In this document: positions 34,617-43,398 of the stretch, piece after piece
Position numbering within the stretch: position 1 is the first letter of the stretch
Layout: each line of letters starts with the position of its first letter
Assembly: GCA_965546615.1 (NCBI GenBank)
Contig: CBEUVQ010000002.1
Location: 49,576 to 113,575, forward strand
Length of the DNA stretch: 64,000 nucleotides
Reading direction: 5' to 3'
Source: CBEUVQ01 sp965546615
Lineage (GTDB): Bacteria > Bacillota > Desulfotomaculia > Desulfotomaculales > Desulfohalotomaculaceae
Notes under the pieces: model-generated
Told to the model about the DNA's origin: nothing
Database searches by the model: none
The model's input: only the letters and a program-made list of their open reading frames with translations
Position numbers and translations under genes: made by a program

Positions 34617-36317
34617 TCAGCGCCCGCTGACCAGCGGAGATGCAGTCAGCACCTCAACCGGGCTGTTTATTGCCGACTTTTTCTCGGCGGCGGCCGGGTA
34701 GAGCAGCGCTCCTTTAATTACTTCTTCTAGTCTTTCCACAGGGATCACTTCAATTCCCTCTATCTCAGAAAACAGTTTTTGATTATTTTCTTTAGGAATA
34801 TAAACCTTAGCAGCCCCGGCTTGTCGGGCAGCATTTACTTTGGCAACAATTCCCCCTACAGGCTTGATTAAGCCGCGTATAGAAACTTCACCGGTCATTG
34901 CCACCAAATTGTCAGCCGGAATTCCGCTGATCGCTGAGTACACCGCGGCAGCAATGGTAACACCCGCAGACGGGCCGTCAACCGGTGCACCGCCGGGAAA
35001 ATTAAGATGAATGTCATAATCACGGTAATCAACATTCATGGTACGGCGCAGCACAGTAAGCACATTTTCCACCGAACCGATGGCCATACTTTTGCGGCGC
35101 ATGGTACGGCCGCTGCTGCCCATTTCCTCTTCTTCCACAACACCGGTAACTACTAATTTACCCATACCTTTGGCAGCCGGAATAGCGCTGGCTTCAATTT
35201 CTAAAATCGACCCTAAATTCGGTCCGTAAACCGCCAGACCGTTCACCACGCCAACTTGAGGTTTTTCCGGCACTTTTTTCTCAACACGCGGTGAATAACG
35301 GCCGCTGTGTACCACCCACTCTATATCGCTGACTAAAATCTGGTCGCGCCCTTCGGTAATGGCAATACCGGCGGCAATTTGCACGATGTTAACCGCCTCT
35401 CTGCCGTTAGTGGCATACTGTTTAATTACATCTAATGCACCATTCTGCATCGGCATGTTAATTTTCGCCGCTGCGTTAGCAGAAATGACGGAAATTTCTT
35501 CGCTTAACAGCGGACGGAAAAAGATTTCTAAACAGCGTGAACGAATGGCAGACGGAATTTCTTCCGGTGTACGGGTGGTTGCACCGATTAAGCGAAAATC
35601 AGCCGGCAAACCGTTTTGAAAAATATCATGTATATGATGAGGGATATTGGTATCCTCCGCACTGTAATAGGAACTTTCTAAAAACACTTTGCGGTCTTCC
35701 AGCACCTTTAATAGCTTATTCATTTGCACCGGGTGCAATTCACCGATTTCATCAATAAAAAGCACGCCGCCGTGTGCTTTGGTTACCGCACCGGGTTTGG
35801 GCTGCGGAATGCCGGCCATGCCCAGCGGCCCCGCACCTTGATATATTGGATCGTGAACTGATCCGATCAGCGGGTCGGCAATGCCGCGTTCGTCAAAACG
35901 GGCGGTGCAGGCATCTACTTCCACAAATTTAGCATTTTCATTAAATGGGGATGCACTGCTTTTTTTCGCCTCTTCTAATACTATGCGGGCAGCAGCGGTT
36001 TTGCCAACACCGGGCGGACCGTAAATAATCACATGTTGGGGATTGGGACCACAAAGTGCTGCTCTGAGCGCCTTTAAGCCCTCATCTTGTCCAATAATTT
36101 CGTCAAAAGCGGTCGGCCGGGTTTTCTCAGCCAACGGCTCGGTTAACGCAATTGCCCTCAAACGCTGCAGCTTCTCCATTTCTTTGCGCGATTCGCGTTC
36201 AACGGCATTTTTATTGCCCTGCTGTGTTTTTAGTAAGTTCCAAAAGTACAAACCAATAATTACCCCAAAAAACACCTGAACAAACATAAAAATACTGCCT
36301 AAACCAAATTCTTGCAT
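34617..36317 (-). CDS. lonB: membrane-associated ATP-dependent protease LonB
   Basis: LonB is a sporulation-linked paralogue of Lon in Firmicutes. The 566-residue protein has an N-terminal membrane segment (IFMFVQVFFGVIIGLYFW), a AAA+ domain (GPPGVGKTAAARI, LFIDEIGELHPVQMNKLLK) and a Lon protease domain with Ser in PVDGPSAGVT and Lys in GGIVAKVNAARQAG. The long N-domain of LonA is missing, as is normal. The 212-bp gap to lonA shows no strong signal. A terminator between clpX and lonB suggests separate transcription. Confidence 0.94.
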   Translation of the reverse strand: MQEFGLGSIFMFVQVFFGVIIGLYFWNLLKTQQGNKNAVERESRKEMEKLQRLRAIALTEPLAEKTRPTAFDEIIGQDEGLKALRAALCGPNPQHVIIYGPPGVGKTAAARIVLEEAKKSSASPFNENAKFVEVDACTARFDERGIADPLIGSVHDPIYQGAGPLGMAGIPQPKPGAVTKAHGGVLFIDEIGELHPVQMNKLLKVLEDRKVFLESSYYSAEDTNIPHHIHDIFQNGLPADFRLIGATTRTPEEIPSAIRSRCLEIFFRPLLSEEISVISANAAAKINMPMQNGALDVIKQYATNGREAVNIVQIAAGIAITEGRDQILVSDIEWVVHSGRYSPRVEKKVPEKPQVGVVNGLAVYGPNLGSILEIEASAIPAAKGMGKLVVTGVVEEEEMGSSGRTMRRKSMAIGSVENVLTVLRRTMNVDYRDYDIHLNFPGGAPVDGPSAGVTIAAAVYSAISGIPADNLVAMTGEVSIRGLIKPVGGIVAKVNAARQAGAAKVYIPKENNQKLFSEIEGIEVIPVERLEEVIKGALLYPAAAEKKSAINSPVEVLTASPLVSGR

Positions 36318-36529
36318 CCTATTAACCCCCTACCAAAACTAAAGCAGCAATTGTCAATTTGCTAATTGTATGTTAAATAGTATTATTGCTCTGTTTTGTA
36401 TAAATTATCCATTATTGTACATTAAGTTGTCGGGGGAAATGTTTTTCGGCATCGCGGCAATCAGCGATTTTTAGCGCTGAAACAACAAAAAAATGTTATG
36501 ATATGCGCCTGCATTTTGTGAAACAGCCG

Positions 36530-36566
36530 CAAAAAAAATCTCCCTAAGGTTTGCTCAGGGAGATTT
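36530..36566 (-). terminator. clpX terminator
   Basis: AAATCTCCCT and AGGGAGATTT pair, followed by TTTTTTT on the minus strand, just after clpX. The rest of the gap up to lonB (36318-36529) holds a CATACAAT element (36372-36365) resembling a sigma-E -10, but no matching -35. Confidence 0.9.
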
Positions 36567-36570
36567 GGGC

Positions 36571-37824
36571 TTACGCGCTTTCTTCTTTTTTCTTCTTGCG
36601 GTCAGCGGAAGTAATAATAATCGGTGCTTCCTTTTTATCGATACAATCTTTAGTGACCACTACTTTAGAGATATCATTTCGGGAAGGAATGTCATACATG
36701 ATATCTAACATAATTTCTTCCAAAATCGCTCGCAATCCGCGGGCACCGGTGTTGCGTTTTAACGCTTCCTTAGCTACCGCATGCAATGCCTCCTGCTGAA
36801 ATTCCAGCGTAACGCCGTCTAATTCAAACAGCTTGGTGTATTGTTTCGTTAAAGCGTTTTTGGGTTCGGTGAGAATGCGAACCAACGCCTCTTCGTCTAA
36901 CGCATCAAGAGTGACGATTACCGGCAAACGTCCCACAAATTCCGGTATTAAACCGTACTTCAGAAGGTCCTCCGGCAGCACATGTTTTAATACCTCACCG
37001 ATTTTCTTTTCATCTTTGGTTTTGATATCGGCACCAAAACCCATTGTTTTCTTGCCGATACGGTTTTGAATTATCTTATCAATACCGTCAAAGGCACCGC
37101 CGCAGATAAATAAAATGTTAGTGGTATCAAGCTGAATAAATTCTTGATGCGGGTGCTTGCGTCCTCCTTGAGGAGGAACGCTGGCTACTGTACCCTCTAA
37201 AATTTTCAGCAGCGCCTGCTGCACACCTTCACCGGATACATCCCGTGTTATCGAAGGATTCTCTGATTTGCGGGCTATCTTGTCAATCTCGTCAATATAA
37301 ACGATGCCTTTTTCTGCTTTTTCCACATCGTAATCTGCTGCTTGGATCAGTTTTAAAAGGATGTTTTCCACATCCTCACCAACATAACCGGCTTCAGTCA
37401 ATGAAGTGGCATCGGCAATGGCAAAAGGCACATTTAACAGTCGGGCTAAAGTTTGGGCCAACAGTGTTTTACCGCTGCCTGTAGGTCCAAGCATAACAAT
37501 ATTGCTCTTTTGCAGCTCAACTTCATCAATTTTGCCGCCAAGATTAATCCGCTTGTAATGATTATAAACTGCCACTGCTAAAGATTTTTTTGCTTCATCT
37601 TGGCCAATCACATACTGCTCTAAAATATCCTTAATCTCTTTAGGTTTTGGAACTTCACCAATTTCCAAGCCTAAATCTTCATTAAGTTCCTCTTCAATGA
37701 TTTCATTACAGAGTTCAATACATTCATCACATATATAAACTCCCGGACCGGCTACAAGCTTTTTAACTTGATCCTGCAGCTTGCCGCAGAAAGAACACTT
37801 TAATTGGCCTTTCTCGTTAAACAT
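36571..37824 (-). CDS. clpX: ATP-dependent Clp unfoldase subunit ClpX
   Basis: ClpX unfolds substrates for ClpP. The 417-residue protein has the N-terminal C4 zinc-binding domain (CSFCGKLQDQVKKL ... CDECIELC), Walker A GPTGSGKTLLAQ, the pore and IGF-type region (RIGKKTMGFGAD), and a C-terminal helical subdomain. It follows clpP by 15 bp and precedes a strong terminator. Confidence 0.98.
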   Translation of the reverse strand: MFNEKGQLKCSFCGKLQDQVKKLVAGPGVYICDECIELCNEIIEEELNEDLGLEIGEVPKPKEIKDILEQYVIGQDEAKKSLAVAVYNHYKRINLGGKIDEVELQKSNIVMLGPTGSGKTLLAQTLARLLNVPFAIADATSLTEAGYVGEDVENILLKLIQAADYDVEKAEKGIVYIDEIDKIARKSENPSITRDVSGEGVQQALLKILEGTVASVPPQGGRKHPHQEFIQLDTTNILFICGGAFDGIDKIIQNRIGKKTMGFGADIKTKDEKKIGEVLKHVLPEDLLKYGLIPEFVGRLPVIVTLDALDEEALVRILTEPKNALTKQYTKLFELDGVTLEFQQEALHAVAKEALKRNTGARGLRAILEEIMLDIMYDIPSRNDISKVVVTKDCIDKKEAPIIITSADRKKKKEESA

Positions 37825-37839
37825 TATTCCACCTCTTTT

Positions 37840-38430
37840 TTATTTCTTCCGCGCAGTGATCACCTCATCAATGAGACCGTAATTCTTAGCCTCTTCTGCT
37901 GACATGAAGAAATCACGCTCGGTGTCCCTGGTGATTTGTTCCAGCGGTTGTTTGGTGTGTTCTGCCAACAACCTATTTAAAGTATCTTTCATCCGCAAAA
38001 TTTCTTTAGCATGAATATCGATATCAGTAGCCTGGCCTTGCACGCCGCCCAACGGTTGGTGAATCATAATACGCGAGTACGGCAGTGCAAAACGCTTGCC
38101 TGGAGCACCGGCTGCCAGCAGGAAAGAACCCATGCTGGCTGCCTGCCCGAGGCAGATTGTAGACACATCCGGTTTTATGTACTGCATTGTGTCATATATC
38201 GCCATACCTGCAGTAACCACACCGCCCGGCGAATTAATGTAGAGGTGAATATCTTTTTCGGGATCTTCTGCTTCTAAAAATAAGAACTGAGCGATAACCA
38301 GATTGGCAACACTGTCATCGATCGGGCCGCCGATAAATACAATTCTGTCTTTCAGCAGTCGGGAATAAATGTCGTAAGAACGCTCACCGCGGTTAGTTTG
38401 TTCAACTACTATAGGTACCAGATAAGACAA
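37840..38430 (-). CDS. clpP: ATP-dependent Clp protease proteolytic subunit ClpP
   Basis: Serine protease that forms a double heptameric ring. The 196-residue protein has the nucleophile Ser in GQAASMGSFLL, the His in IMIHQPLGG, and the Asp in the ITRDTERDFFM region. The N-terminus MSYLVPIVVEQTNRGERSYD is typical. It sits between tig and clpX, the common bacterial order. Confidence 0.98.
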   Translation of the reverse strand: MSYLVPIVVEQTNRGERSYDIYSRLLKDRIVFIGGPIDDSVANLVIAQFLFLEAEDPEKDIHLYINSPGGVVTAGMAIYDTMQYIKPDVSTICLGQAASMGSFLLAAGAPGKRFALPYSRIMIHQPLGGVQGQATDIDIHAKEILRMKDTLNRLLAEHTKQPLEQITRDTERDFFMSAEEAKNYGLIDEVITARKK

Positions 38431-38492
38431 AAAATTCCCCTCCTAAATTCATTACTCAATCATATTCTGATCCTGCCACTTCAGTGCCTATA

Positions 38493-39788
38493 TTATTCAT
38501 TAACTATTTTTGCTTGTGCGGATAAATGATCAACAACTTTTCTTCTTAAAATATCCTCTTTAACAATGTTCAAGTCACCAACAGCTTCCAGCGTTAACTT
38601 TAATTCAGCAGGCTCTTTACCAAATTGAGGCGCCATTTCATTAATTTCCCGATCCACCTCTTCATCTGAAACCTGCAGGCCTTCCGCTTTTGCAACAGCA
38701 TCAAGCACCAACTCTTGACGCACTGCCGCTTCAGCGTCATCTCTCATTTTGGTGCGCAGTTCGTTTAAGTCGGTATTAGTGTACTTCAAATACTGTTCCA
38801 GCTCAACACCTTGGGTGCGCAATCTGTTGTCCATGTTAGCAATCATGTCATCAATGCGTTTTTCAACCATCACTTCCGGTATTTCCACTTCGGCATTCTC
38901 TACCGCTTTATCCACCGCTTCGCGGGTAACAGCAGAATCTGCCTGACGCTCTTTGGCCTCTTTTAACTTATTCATAATGTCTGTTTTTAATTCCTCAAGG
39001 GTATCGAATTCACTGACATCTTTAGCAAATTCATCATCCAGCGGACTTAACTTCTTCCGCTTGATTTCGTTTACTTTGACTTTAAACACGACATCTTTGC
39101 CGGCCAATTCTTCTGCCTGATAATCTTCCGGGAATGTCACATTAATGTCTTTTTCTTCTCCGGTTTTCATGCCTTCAACCTGTTCTTCAAAACCGGGAAT
39201 AAACATACCGGAGCCAATTACCAAGGAGTAATTCTCGGCATGGCCGCCTTCAAACGGCTCTCCGTCTTTAAAACCGGTAAAATCAATAATAGCAGTGTCG
39301 CCGTTTTGTACTTCACCTTCTTCAACACTTACCAGCTGAGCATGACGGTTTTGCATATTCTCTAATTCTTTTTGTACATCATCTTCAGTTACTTCGGTGG
39401 AAGGCTTTTTAATTTCAAAGCCTTTATATTCACCAAGCTTCACTTCCGGTTTAACCGACACTTTTAGCTTGATCACCAGCGGCTTTCCTTCTTCAGCCTG
39501 CATATCTTCTACTTTCGGTTGATCAATCGGAGAAATTTCGGTTTGCTCAACAGCTTCAAGGTAAACGCTGGGAAAAATGTCTTCTACCGCTTCCTGAATT
39601 AAAGCTTCTTTACCCACATAATTTTCGACGATAAATTTGGGGGCTTTACCTTTACGGAAGCCGGGAATGTTAACTTGATTGGCAATTTTTTTGTAAGCTT
39701 TATGTATTGATTTGGAAAATCTTTCGTCCTCAACTTGTATTTCTAACATTACTTCATTTTTTTCCAGTCTTTCTGCAGTTGCTTTCAT
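38493..39788 (-). CDS. tig: trigger factor, ribosome-associated chaperone
   Basis: Trigger factor binds nascent chains at the ribosome exit. The 431-residue protein has the ribosome-binding domain with the tail signature NIPGFRKGKAPK, a central FKBP-type PPIase domain (about 160-245, GDTAIIDFTGFKDGEPF) and a helical C-terminal chaperone domain. It heads the tig-clpP-clpX block. Upstream on the minus strand a good TATAAT (RC of about 39938-39943) lies behind a poorly spaced TTGACC, so its promoter is only tentative. Confidence 0.97.
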   Translation of the reverse strand: MKATAERLEKNEVMLEIQVEDERFSKSIHKAYKKIANQVNIPGFRKGKAPKFIVENYVGKEALIQEAVEDIFPSVYLEAVEQTEISPIDQPKVEDMQAEEGKPLVIKLKVSVKPEVKLGEYKGFEIKKPSTEVTEDDVQKELENMQNRHAQLVSVEEGEVQNGDTAIIDFTGFKDGEPFEGGHAENYSLVIGSGMFIPGFEEQVEGMKTGEEKDINVTFPEDYQAEELAGKDVVFKVKVNEIKRKKLSPLDDEFAKDVSEFDTLEELKTDIMNKLKEAKERQADSAVTREAVDKAVENAEVEIPEVMVEKRIDDMIANMDNRLRTQGVELEQYLKYTNTDLNELRTKMRDDAEAAVRQELVLDAVAKAEGLQVSDEEVDREINEMAPQFGKEPAELKLTLEAVGDLNIVKEDILRRKVVDHLSAQAKIVNE

Positions 39789-40108
39789 TATAAACTTGCT
39801 CCCCCTTAATAATTATGGATTATTACTAGATAATTTTACCAAGATAGCGCACTGCTATCTATTGTAACCAAAAATTTCAGCAATAAAAAGTTTTATTCTA
39901 CGCTGTGGTAGACATCTCCTTCCGGCAATACAGGATTATACCGATTTTTCCATCGATATCGGTCAAACTTTACATTGACACCGCACGCCTGCTCCTACAG
40001 TTTTTGTTTATTGACACAAAGCGCCCCTGTTTACAGAAATTTACTGCTGATAGTATGCATTAATTACAACCCTTTGTCAAGCGGCGGGTCGGCTGCCCTT
40101 GGATATAC

Positions 40109-40136
40109 AAAAAAACCCCCGCTCTTTTGCGAAGGG
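40109..40136 (-). terminator. tRNA cluster terminator
   Basis: CCCTTCGC and GCGGGGG pair with one bulge, followed by TTTTTTT, about 20 bp after tRNA-Leu on the minus strand. The rest of 39789-40108 has no gene I can support. Confidence 0.75.
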
Positions 40137-40155
40137 ATTAATGTACTCATTAAAT

Positions 40156-40239
40156 TGGTGCGGACGGTGGGAGTCGAACCCACACGGGAAACCCACTGGA
40201 TCCTAAGTCCAGCGCGTCTGCCAGTTCCGCCACGTCCGC
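40156..40239 (-). tRNA. tRNA-Leu (UAG)
   Basis: 84 nt with encoded CCA. Acceptor GCGGACG/CGTCCGC, anticodon loop CTTAGGA giving UAG, T-loop GGTTCGACTC, and the enlarged variable arm of a class II tRNA. Confidence 0.95.
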
Positions 40240-40269
40240 ATACGCTCGACCGTGAGGTTGATACAAAAA

Positions 40270-40345
40270 TGGTGAGCCATGCTGGACTCGAACCAGCGAC
40301 ACCCTGATTAAAAGTCAGGTGCTCTACCAACTGAGCTAATGGCTC
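40270..40345 (-). tRNA. tRNA-Lys (UUU)
   Basis: 76 nt with encoded CCA. Acceptor GAGCCAT/ATGGCTC, anticodon loop CTTTTAA giving UUU, T-loop GGTTCGAGTC. Confidence 0.96.
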
Positions 40346-40353
40346 ACATTAAA

Positions 40354-40428
40354 TGGCTGGGGTGGCAGGATTCGAACCTACGAATGGCGGTTCCAAAGAC
40401 CGCTGCCTTACCGCTTGGCGACACCCCA
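40354..40428 (-). tRNA. tRNA-Gln (UUG)
   Basis: 75 nt with encoded CCA. Acceptor TGGGGTG/CACCCCA, anticodon loop CTTTGGA giving UUG, T-loop GGTTCGAATC. Confidence 0.96.
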
Positions 40429-40448
40429 GCGTGCCTGTTTAATTATAA

Positions 40449-40525
40449 TGGGGTGGATAATGGGACTCGAACCCACGACCTCCAGAGCCACAATCTGGCG
40501 CTCTAACCAGCTGAGCTATATCCAC
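40449..40525 (-). tRNA. tRNA-His (GUG)
   Basis: 77 nt with encoded CCA. Acceptor GTGGATA/TATCCAC, anticodon loop TTGTGGC giving GUG. A G at 40526 supplies the G-1 typical of tRNA-His, opposite C73. First gene of the four-tRNA transcript. Confidence 0.95.
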
Positions 40526-40579
40526 CACAACCGAAGCTCGATGTAAAGCAGTTTGTGGCTCATCGAACTCGCAAAACTA

Positions 40580-40608
40580 ATGTTAACAAATATCTGCTTC
40601 AAAGTCAA
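40580..40608 (-). promoter_or_regulatory. sigma-A promoter of the His-Gln-Lys-Leu tRNA cluster
   Basis: TTGACT (40608-40603), 17 bp, TAACAT (40585-40580). The tRNA-Arg promoter at 56.7 kb has the same -10 and spacing. Confidence 0.75.
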
Positions 40609-40737
40609 GCTTATTTTAAAAGTAATTTATTGGAACAACAGCCGCCGCATTTAATCAGCTGTCAATGTCAACAACGCCAAAGCTAACCCGGCTTTACCGC
40701 AGCTGCCGCACGTCAGCAAAAACGTCCAAATGCTGCA

Positions 40738-41217
40738 TCAATCCTCCAATGCTTCCTTTAGTTTGCGATAAGTTAAATCCAATCCCTCGGAGATTACCCG
40801 TACATCGCCGATTACCGGCATAAAGTTGGTATCCCCGCCCCACCGCGGAACGATGTGTACATGCACGTGTCCGGGAACACCGGCACCGGCAATTTTGCCT
40901 AAGTTAATGCCGACATTAAAACCTTCCGGATTAAATGCTTTGCGCAGCAGAGCAACCATTTTTTGCACCATTTGAAACAGCTCTTGCGATTCTTCAGCAT
41001 CCAATTCCGTGATGTCACCCACATGGCGATTGGGGGCAACCATTAAATGGCCGTTATTGTAAGGATATATATTTAACAGAACAAAAGTTTTTTCACCGCG
41101 CAGCAGCACATGATTTTCTTCATCTTTGTTATCGTTTAATTTACTGCAGAATATACATTCCGAGCCGTGGTCTTTGCCAATATAAACCGAACGCCACGGT
41201 GCCCAAAGACGCTCCAT
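40738..41217 (-). CDS. HIT family hydrolase (AP4A-type)
   Basis: Histidine-triad proteins hydrolyse nucleotide conjugates such as dinucleoside polyphosphates. The 159-residue protein has the triad GHVHVHIVPRW with the nucleophilic His in the middle, and an N-terminal zinc-type pair in CIFCSK. Its start MERLWAPWRSVYI is typical of the clostridial HIT subgroup once called AP4A phosphorylases. It is monocistronic and divergent from sigK. Substrate is unproven. Confidence 0.9.
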   Translation of the reverse strand: MERLWAPWRSVYIGKDHGSECIFCSKLNDNKDEENHVLLRGEKTFVLLNIYPYNNGHLMVAPNRHVGDITELDAEESQELFQMVQKMVALLRKAFNPEGFNVGINLGKIAGAGVPGHVHVHIVPRWGGDTNFMPVIGDVRVISEGLDLTYRKLKEALED

Positions 41218-41317
41218 AACTGTATCGCTCCCCCTGTAGTTTTTTTAACTGATTAATTCTAGGTATGTGTAATATTTTCCTCCAATATTTTTTCCAAGAA
41301 ATTCATTAAAAAATTCG

Positions 41318-41347
41318 ACACATTTTTGTGTTCAGAGCCATAGAATA
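41318..41347 (+). promoter_or_regulatory. candidate sigma-K/sigma-E promoter for sigK
   Basis: AC (41320-41321), 17 bp, CATAGAATA (41339-41347) fits the sigma-K pattern AC-16/17-CATAnnnTA and is close to the sigma-E -10. It lies 32 bp upstream of the sigK ATG, as expected for a mother-cell, self-reinforcing gene. Confidence 0.45.
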
Positions 41348-41379
41348 AAACACCTAGTATTTCCTCAAGGGGGGATTTA

Positions 41380-42081
41380 ATGTTTGGTGGTTTGGGCACT
41401 GCACTGCTGAGTTTGTCTTTGATTAACGGGCTGACGCTGTTAATTTCTTATGTCGTGAACAACAGTTTTAAAAAGCCCCTCACTGCCGAAGAAACAATTT
41501 TCTATTTTAAAAAGTATCAAGCCGGAGATTCCGAAGCATTTGATATTTTAGTGGAACGAAATTTGCGTTTGGTAGCGCACATCGCCAAAAAATATAAAGA
41601 TACTACCGAAGAAACTTACGATGACTTAATTTCCATCGGCACCATCGGTTTAATTAAAGCAATAAATACTTTTGATATTAACCGGGCAAAATTCTCTACA
41701 TACGCATCCCGGTGCATCCACAATGAAATTTTGATGTGTTTAAGAAGCAAGCAAAAAGACAGCGTTTTGGTTTCGCTGGAACAGCCGATTGGCTGTGATA
41801 AAGAAGGCAACGAACTGACTTGGGAAAACTGCCTCGGCACTGATACCGAAGCTGTATATGAAGAAGTGCAGAACAATCAAGAATTAGACCGCTTAAAAAG
41901 AGCTGTTTCCAAACTGCCTTCAAAAGAACGACGGGTAATTATCAAACGCTATGGTTTAGACGGAAACGAACCGCTGTGCCAAAGAAAAATTGCCTGCGAA
42001 ATGGGCATTTCACGTTCATATGTGTCTCGTATTGAAACAAAAGGTTTAAAAAGATTAATTCAATTATTAGCCACTTCGTAA
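41380..42081 (+). CDS. sigK: RNA polymerase sporulation sigma factor SigK (pro-sigma-K)
   Basis: Sigma-K directs late mother-cell transcription during sporulation. The 233-residue protein is complete, so no skin-type element interrupts it. Residues 1-24 form a hydrophobic pro-sequence ending LLISYVVNNSF, which matches the SpoIVFB cleavage neighbourhood of Bacillus pro-SigK (S-Y then VxNN). Region 2 (RNLRLVAHIAKKY, DLISIGTIGLIKAI) and region 4 (LPSKERRVIIKRYGLDG, GISRSYVSRIE) follow. AGGGGGG precedes the ATG. The proposed cleaving protease gene is in this window at 8.8 kb. A weak hairpin (CTGCC/GGCAG) about 50 bp downstream may terminate it. Confidence 0.95.
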   Translation: MFGGLGTALLSLSLINGLTLLISYVVNNSFKKPLTAEETIFYFKKYQAGDSEAFDILVERNLRLVAHIAKKYKDTTEETYDDLISIGTIGLIKAINTFDINRAKFSTYASRCIHNEILMCLRSKQKDSVLVSLEQPIGCDKEGNELTWENCLGTDTEAVYEEVQNNQELDRLKRAVSKLPSKERRVIIKRYGLDGNEPLCQRKIACEMGISRSYVSRIETKGLKRLIQLLATS

Positions 42082-42269
42082 CGGTATATCTTGAAGCATT
42101 TCATTTTTGTAATGCCAAGCGACTGCCGCATCAGCAAAGGCAGCCGATTTTTGCTCATACCGCCACCCAATTTGCTGTTCATCCTGCTGAACATTAATCT
42201 TATATCATATAGTTATCACAGTATAAATGTGACGGTTTTAAACAGGTTGATACTGTATACCAATAAATT

Positions 42270-42297
42270 AAAACCACCGCTGCTACACGGTGGTTTT
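42270..42297 (-). terminator. larE terminator
   Basis: AAAACCACCG and CGGTGGTTTT form a 10-bp stem with an 8-nt loop overlapping the larE stop. It is symmetric enough to act on the sigK side as well. Confidence 0.8.
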
Positions 42298-43101
42298 GTC
42301 TTTAAGTACTTTGTTCATACTGCCGGAATTTAAGCCGGCTAAATCCAGCGTAATGTAATGGTAACCCAAGCCGAGCAGGTATTCGTTGATCAACTCGGCA
42401 TTAGCCAGCAGATCATCAAACTGCTCTTTCGGCACTTCAATGCGGGCAATACTGCCGTGGTGACGCAGACGACAGCGTGTAAATCCCAGCGACCTTAAAT
42501 ACTCTTCACCCGCTCTAATCACGTCGAGTTTTTCTTTGGTAATAGCATCACCGTAAGGTATACGTGAAGCCAAGCAGGCAACTGCCGGCAGGTTCCAGGT
42601 TTGCAAACCCAATTGGCGGGCCAGCTCACGAACCTCTTTTTTGGAAAGCCCGGCCAGCTGCAGCGGGCTTTTTACCCCTAATTCTTCCGTTGCTCTGCGG
42701 CCGGGGCGGTAATCGCCGACATCATCTTTATTCGAACCGTCAAGCACATAATTTATTCCTCTTGCTCGGGCAATTTCAGCAATTGCATCAAAACGAATGC
42801 GCTTGCAGTAATAACACCGCTCGGCGTCATTGGCTGCAAACTTAGGATCTTTCATTTCGCCGCTTTCAATCACAATATGTTCAACATTTAATTCAGCAGC
42901 AATATTTTTAGCCAATTCCAGCTCAGCAGGAGTAAAGGTATCGGAAACCGCAGTAACCGCCAGCACTTGATTGGGCAGCTCCTCTGCCGCCACCTTGAGC
43001 AGCAGTGTACTGTCAATACCGCCGGAAAAAGCAATTACTACCCTTTGATAACTTTTTAAAGTGTCTCTTAAAAATTTTAATTTTTCTGCAAGCATATCCA
43101 T
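42283..43101 (-). CDS. larE: ATP-dependent sacrificial sulfur transferase LarE
   Basis: LarE donates sulfur from its own cysteine to build the nickel-pincer cofactor of lactate racemase. The 272-residue protein has a PP-loop ATPase motif SGGIDSTLL near residue 30, a CYYCKR pair, and Cys in VACLASRIPYG, the region of the sacrificial cysteine described for Lactobacillus LarE. larA, larB and larC are not adjacent, so the target cofactor could be shared with other enzymes. The gene has its own promoter and an unusual leader. Confidence 0.92.
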   Translation of the reverse strand: MDMLAEKLKFLRDTLKSYQRVVIAFSGGIDSTLLLKVAAEELPNQVLAVTAVSDTFTPAELELAKNIAAELNVEHIVIESGEMKDPKFAANDAERCYYCKRIRFDAIAEIARARGINYVLDGSNKDDVGDYRPGRRATEELGVKSPLQLAGLSKKEVRELARQLGLQTWNLPAVACLASRIPYGDAITKEKLDVIRAGEEYLRSLGFTRCRLRHHGSIARIEVPKEQFDDLLANAELINEYLLGLGYHYITLDLAGLNSGSMNKVLKDKTTV

Positions 43102-43218
43102 TTCTATACACCTACTGTAGTATTATTATAGTTATTGTTAATCATACTATAACTCTACAGCAGATTGCCAGTGCTAATTTGAGTTTTTGCTGAGAAATCT
43201 GCTTTACTGTTCTAAACG

Positions 43219-43245
43219 CAAAAAACCGGACTGGTTTAGCCCGGT
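43219..43245 (-). terminator. intrinsic terminator in the larE leader
   Basis: ACCGGGCT and AGTCCGGT (with one G-T pair) around a 5-nt loop, followed by TTTTTT on the minus strand. It is over 150 bp past the MFS stop and 118 bp before larE. Confidence 0.85.
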
Positions 43246-43307
43246 GAGAGGTATGTAATTTTTAACTGGAGGTGTACCCCTCAAAATAACTTAAAAATAC
43301 ATTTTAT
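43219..43307 (-). ncRNA. candidate structured leader or small RNA upstream of larE
   Basis: From the TATAAT promoter an about 90-nt RNA would end at an intrinsic terminator. It contains a GAGG/CCTC small hairpin (near 43283-43270) and the sequence TACACCT (43276-43270), which is exactly complementary to AGGTGTA in the larE ribosome-binding site (43113-43107). I do not recognise a known riboswitch class. Candidate only. Confidence 0.4.
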
Positions 43308-43313
43308 AAGCAG

Positions 43314-43343
43314 ATTATAACATATATTGTACATTATTACCAA
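43314..43343 (-). promoter_or_regulatory. promoter of the larE leader
   Basis: TTGGTA (43343-43338), 18 bp, TATAAT (43319-43314) on the minus strand, lying between the MFS gene and the leader terminator. Confidence 0.55.
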
Positions 43344-43398
43344 GCTGATATTATTAAAAAATTTTACTTTGCCGGCAGTTTTAGGATTTTTTGAAATG

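Noticed and set aside
36365..36372. Sigma-E promoter for lonB
   Set aside because: CATACAAT matches the -10 but no -35 lies 13-15 bp upstream, and it is a common AT-rich string.
40064..40330. Open frames across the tRNA cluster
   Set aside because: These frames run through tRNA-Leu and tRNA-Lys and are chance translations of RNA genes.
41380..42081. Skin-type recombination element in sigK
   Set aside because: sigK reads through as a single uninterrupted 233-codon gene.
42091..42333. 80-codon open frame after sigK
   Set aside because: No ribosome-binding site; it runs into the larE terminator and has no recognisable composition or domain.
43261..43300. preQ1 riboswitch in the larE leader
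   Set aside because: The hairpin loop is too short and the A-rich tail does not complete the pseudoknot seen in preQ1-I aptamers.
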